NCBI GenBank assembly: GCA_900768725.1
Contig: CAAGDU010000005.1
Location: 1 to 5,164, forward strand
Reading direction: 5' to 3'
Length of the DNA stretch: 5,164 nt
Origin: Bacteroidales bacterium
GTDB taxonomy: Bacteria; Bacteroidota; Bacteroidia; Bacteroidales; Paludibacteraceae
The translations under genes and the position numbers were made by a program. Shown piece by piece: positions 4,617 through 5,164 of this stretch; position 1 is the stretch's first letter; each line of letters opens with the position of its first letter. The notes beneath the pieces were generated by a model. The model saw only the letters and a program-made list of their open reading frames with translations, did no database searches and was not told where the DNA came from.

Positions 4617-5164
4617 ATGTCATTTGCAAGTCCCGGATATTTATTTCTGCTACTGTTCCTGATACCTGTCGTGGGATGGTACATCTATGAGTTGCACAAA
4701 GCGGATGCGAGTGTGCAGATGTCGTCTGCCGCCACGCTGAAACGCAGTGCGCGTTCGTGGCGAGTGTATCTGCTGCATGTGCCTTTTGTATTGCGTGTGG
4801 CGGCTATCACGTTGCTCTCTTTTGCGCTGGCGCGTCCGCAACTGACCAACCGCTGGTCGTCGGAGTCCACCGAGGGAATAGACATCATGATGGCGCTCGA
4901 CATCTCGGGAACCATGCAGGCGGAAGACCTGAAGCCCAACCGACTGGAAGCCGCCAAGCAGGTAGCGTCGGACTTTGTCATTGCGCGACCCAACGACCAG
5001 ATAGGGCTCGTAGTCTTTGCCGGCGAGAGCTTCACACAGTGCCCGCTGACAACAGACCACGCGGTGTTGGTCAATTTGTTTAAGTCGGTGAAGTTCGGCA
5101 TGATAGAGGACGGTACGGCTATCGGTTTAGGACTGGCGAATGCGGTCAACCGCATGAAAGACTC
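4617..5164 (+). CDS. batA: BatA-type VWA-domain membrane protein (3' truncated by window)
   Basis: Membrane protein with a von Willebrand factor A domain, expected to work with the MoxR ATPase and DUF58 protein. The frame runs from ATG 4617 to the window end without a stop: 182 codons and two bases of the next. Residues 7-24 (GYLFLLLFLIPVVGWYIY) and about 53-72 are membrane segments, the usual arrangement of BatA and BatB proteins, where full length is about 330 residues. The VWA domain opens with GIDIMMALDISGTMQAEDLK; D95, S97 and T99 form the metal-binding DxSxT, and T167 in EDGTAIG is the later MIDAS threonine. The following ANRM-like helix (GLGLANAVNRMKD) is also typical. The DISGTMxAEDLKPNR block is characteristic of BatA. 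No Shine-Dalgarno is seen. The missing C-terminal part should hold the last membrane helix. BatB is a less likely alternative. Confidence 0.9.
   Translation, partial: MSFASPGYLFLLLFLIPVVGWYIYELHKADASVQMSSAATLKRSARSWRVYLLHVPFVLRVAAITLLSFALARPQLTNRWSSESTEGIDIMMALDISGTMQAEDLKPNRLEAAKQVASDFVIARPNDQIGLVVFAGESFTQCPLTTDHAVLVNLFKSVKFGMIEDGTAIGLGLANAVNRMKD

Noticed and set aside
4757..5083. Plus-strand open frame of 108 codons inside batA
   Set aside because: Out of frame with the VWA gene, whose MIDAS motif and membrane segments are unmistakable.

Overview
The window looks like chromosomal DNA from a member of Bacteroidales (phylum Bacteroidota). The genes have no clear Shine-Dalgarno sequences. Two promoter-like sites match the Bacteroides pattern TTTG-N19-21-TAnnTTTG. 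The best-preserved gene cluster is the moxR/bat aerotolerance-type operon of this group, and the LuxS and IS30-type proteins also have a Bacteroidales character. The genus cannot be fixed from this sequence.

Layout. Bases 1-694 are the right part of an IS30-family insertion sequence: the C-terminal two thirds of its DDE transposase, then a short non-coding end holding an outward-facing promoter-like site. Next to it lies what looks like the last 22 bases of a tRNA gene (695-716), cut off in its T-arm where the insertion sequence begins, followed by a strong hairpin terminator (721-755). That terminator also serves the convergent luxS gene (774-1250, minus strand). Bases 1251-1528 form a divergent, AT-rich control region with a luxS promoter, a sigma-54-like site pointing rightwards, and a run of seven 9-bp repeats just before the next gene.

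From 1529 to the window end, four genes point the same way: a MoxR AAA+ ATPase, a DUF58 protein, a membrane-anchored protein with a signal peptide (a Bat-cluster 'hypothetical'), and the start of a BatA-type VWA membrane protein. In this widespread cluster the MoxR ATPase is thought to act as a chaperone-like partner of the VWA and DUF58 proteins, which face or sit in the membrane. In Bacteroides fragilis the bat genes are linked to aerotolerance. The DUF58 and membrane-protein genes overlap by one base. The other two gaps (105 and 173 bp) carry repeats: an 8-bp tandem repeat present in both orientations, which forms a long hairpin, and a 29-bp imperfect direct repeat with further GACCG/CGGTC boxes.

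No clearly new multi-gene system is visible. The points most worth checking are the IS-truncated tRNA, the outward IS promoter, the sigma-54-like site, and the different repeat arrays in the three larger non-coding gaps of the moxR/bat locus.
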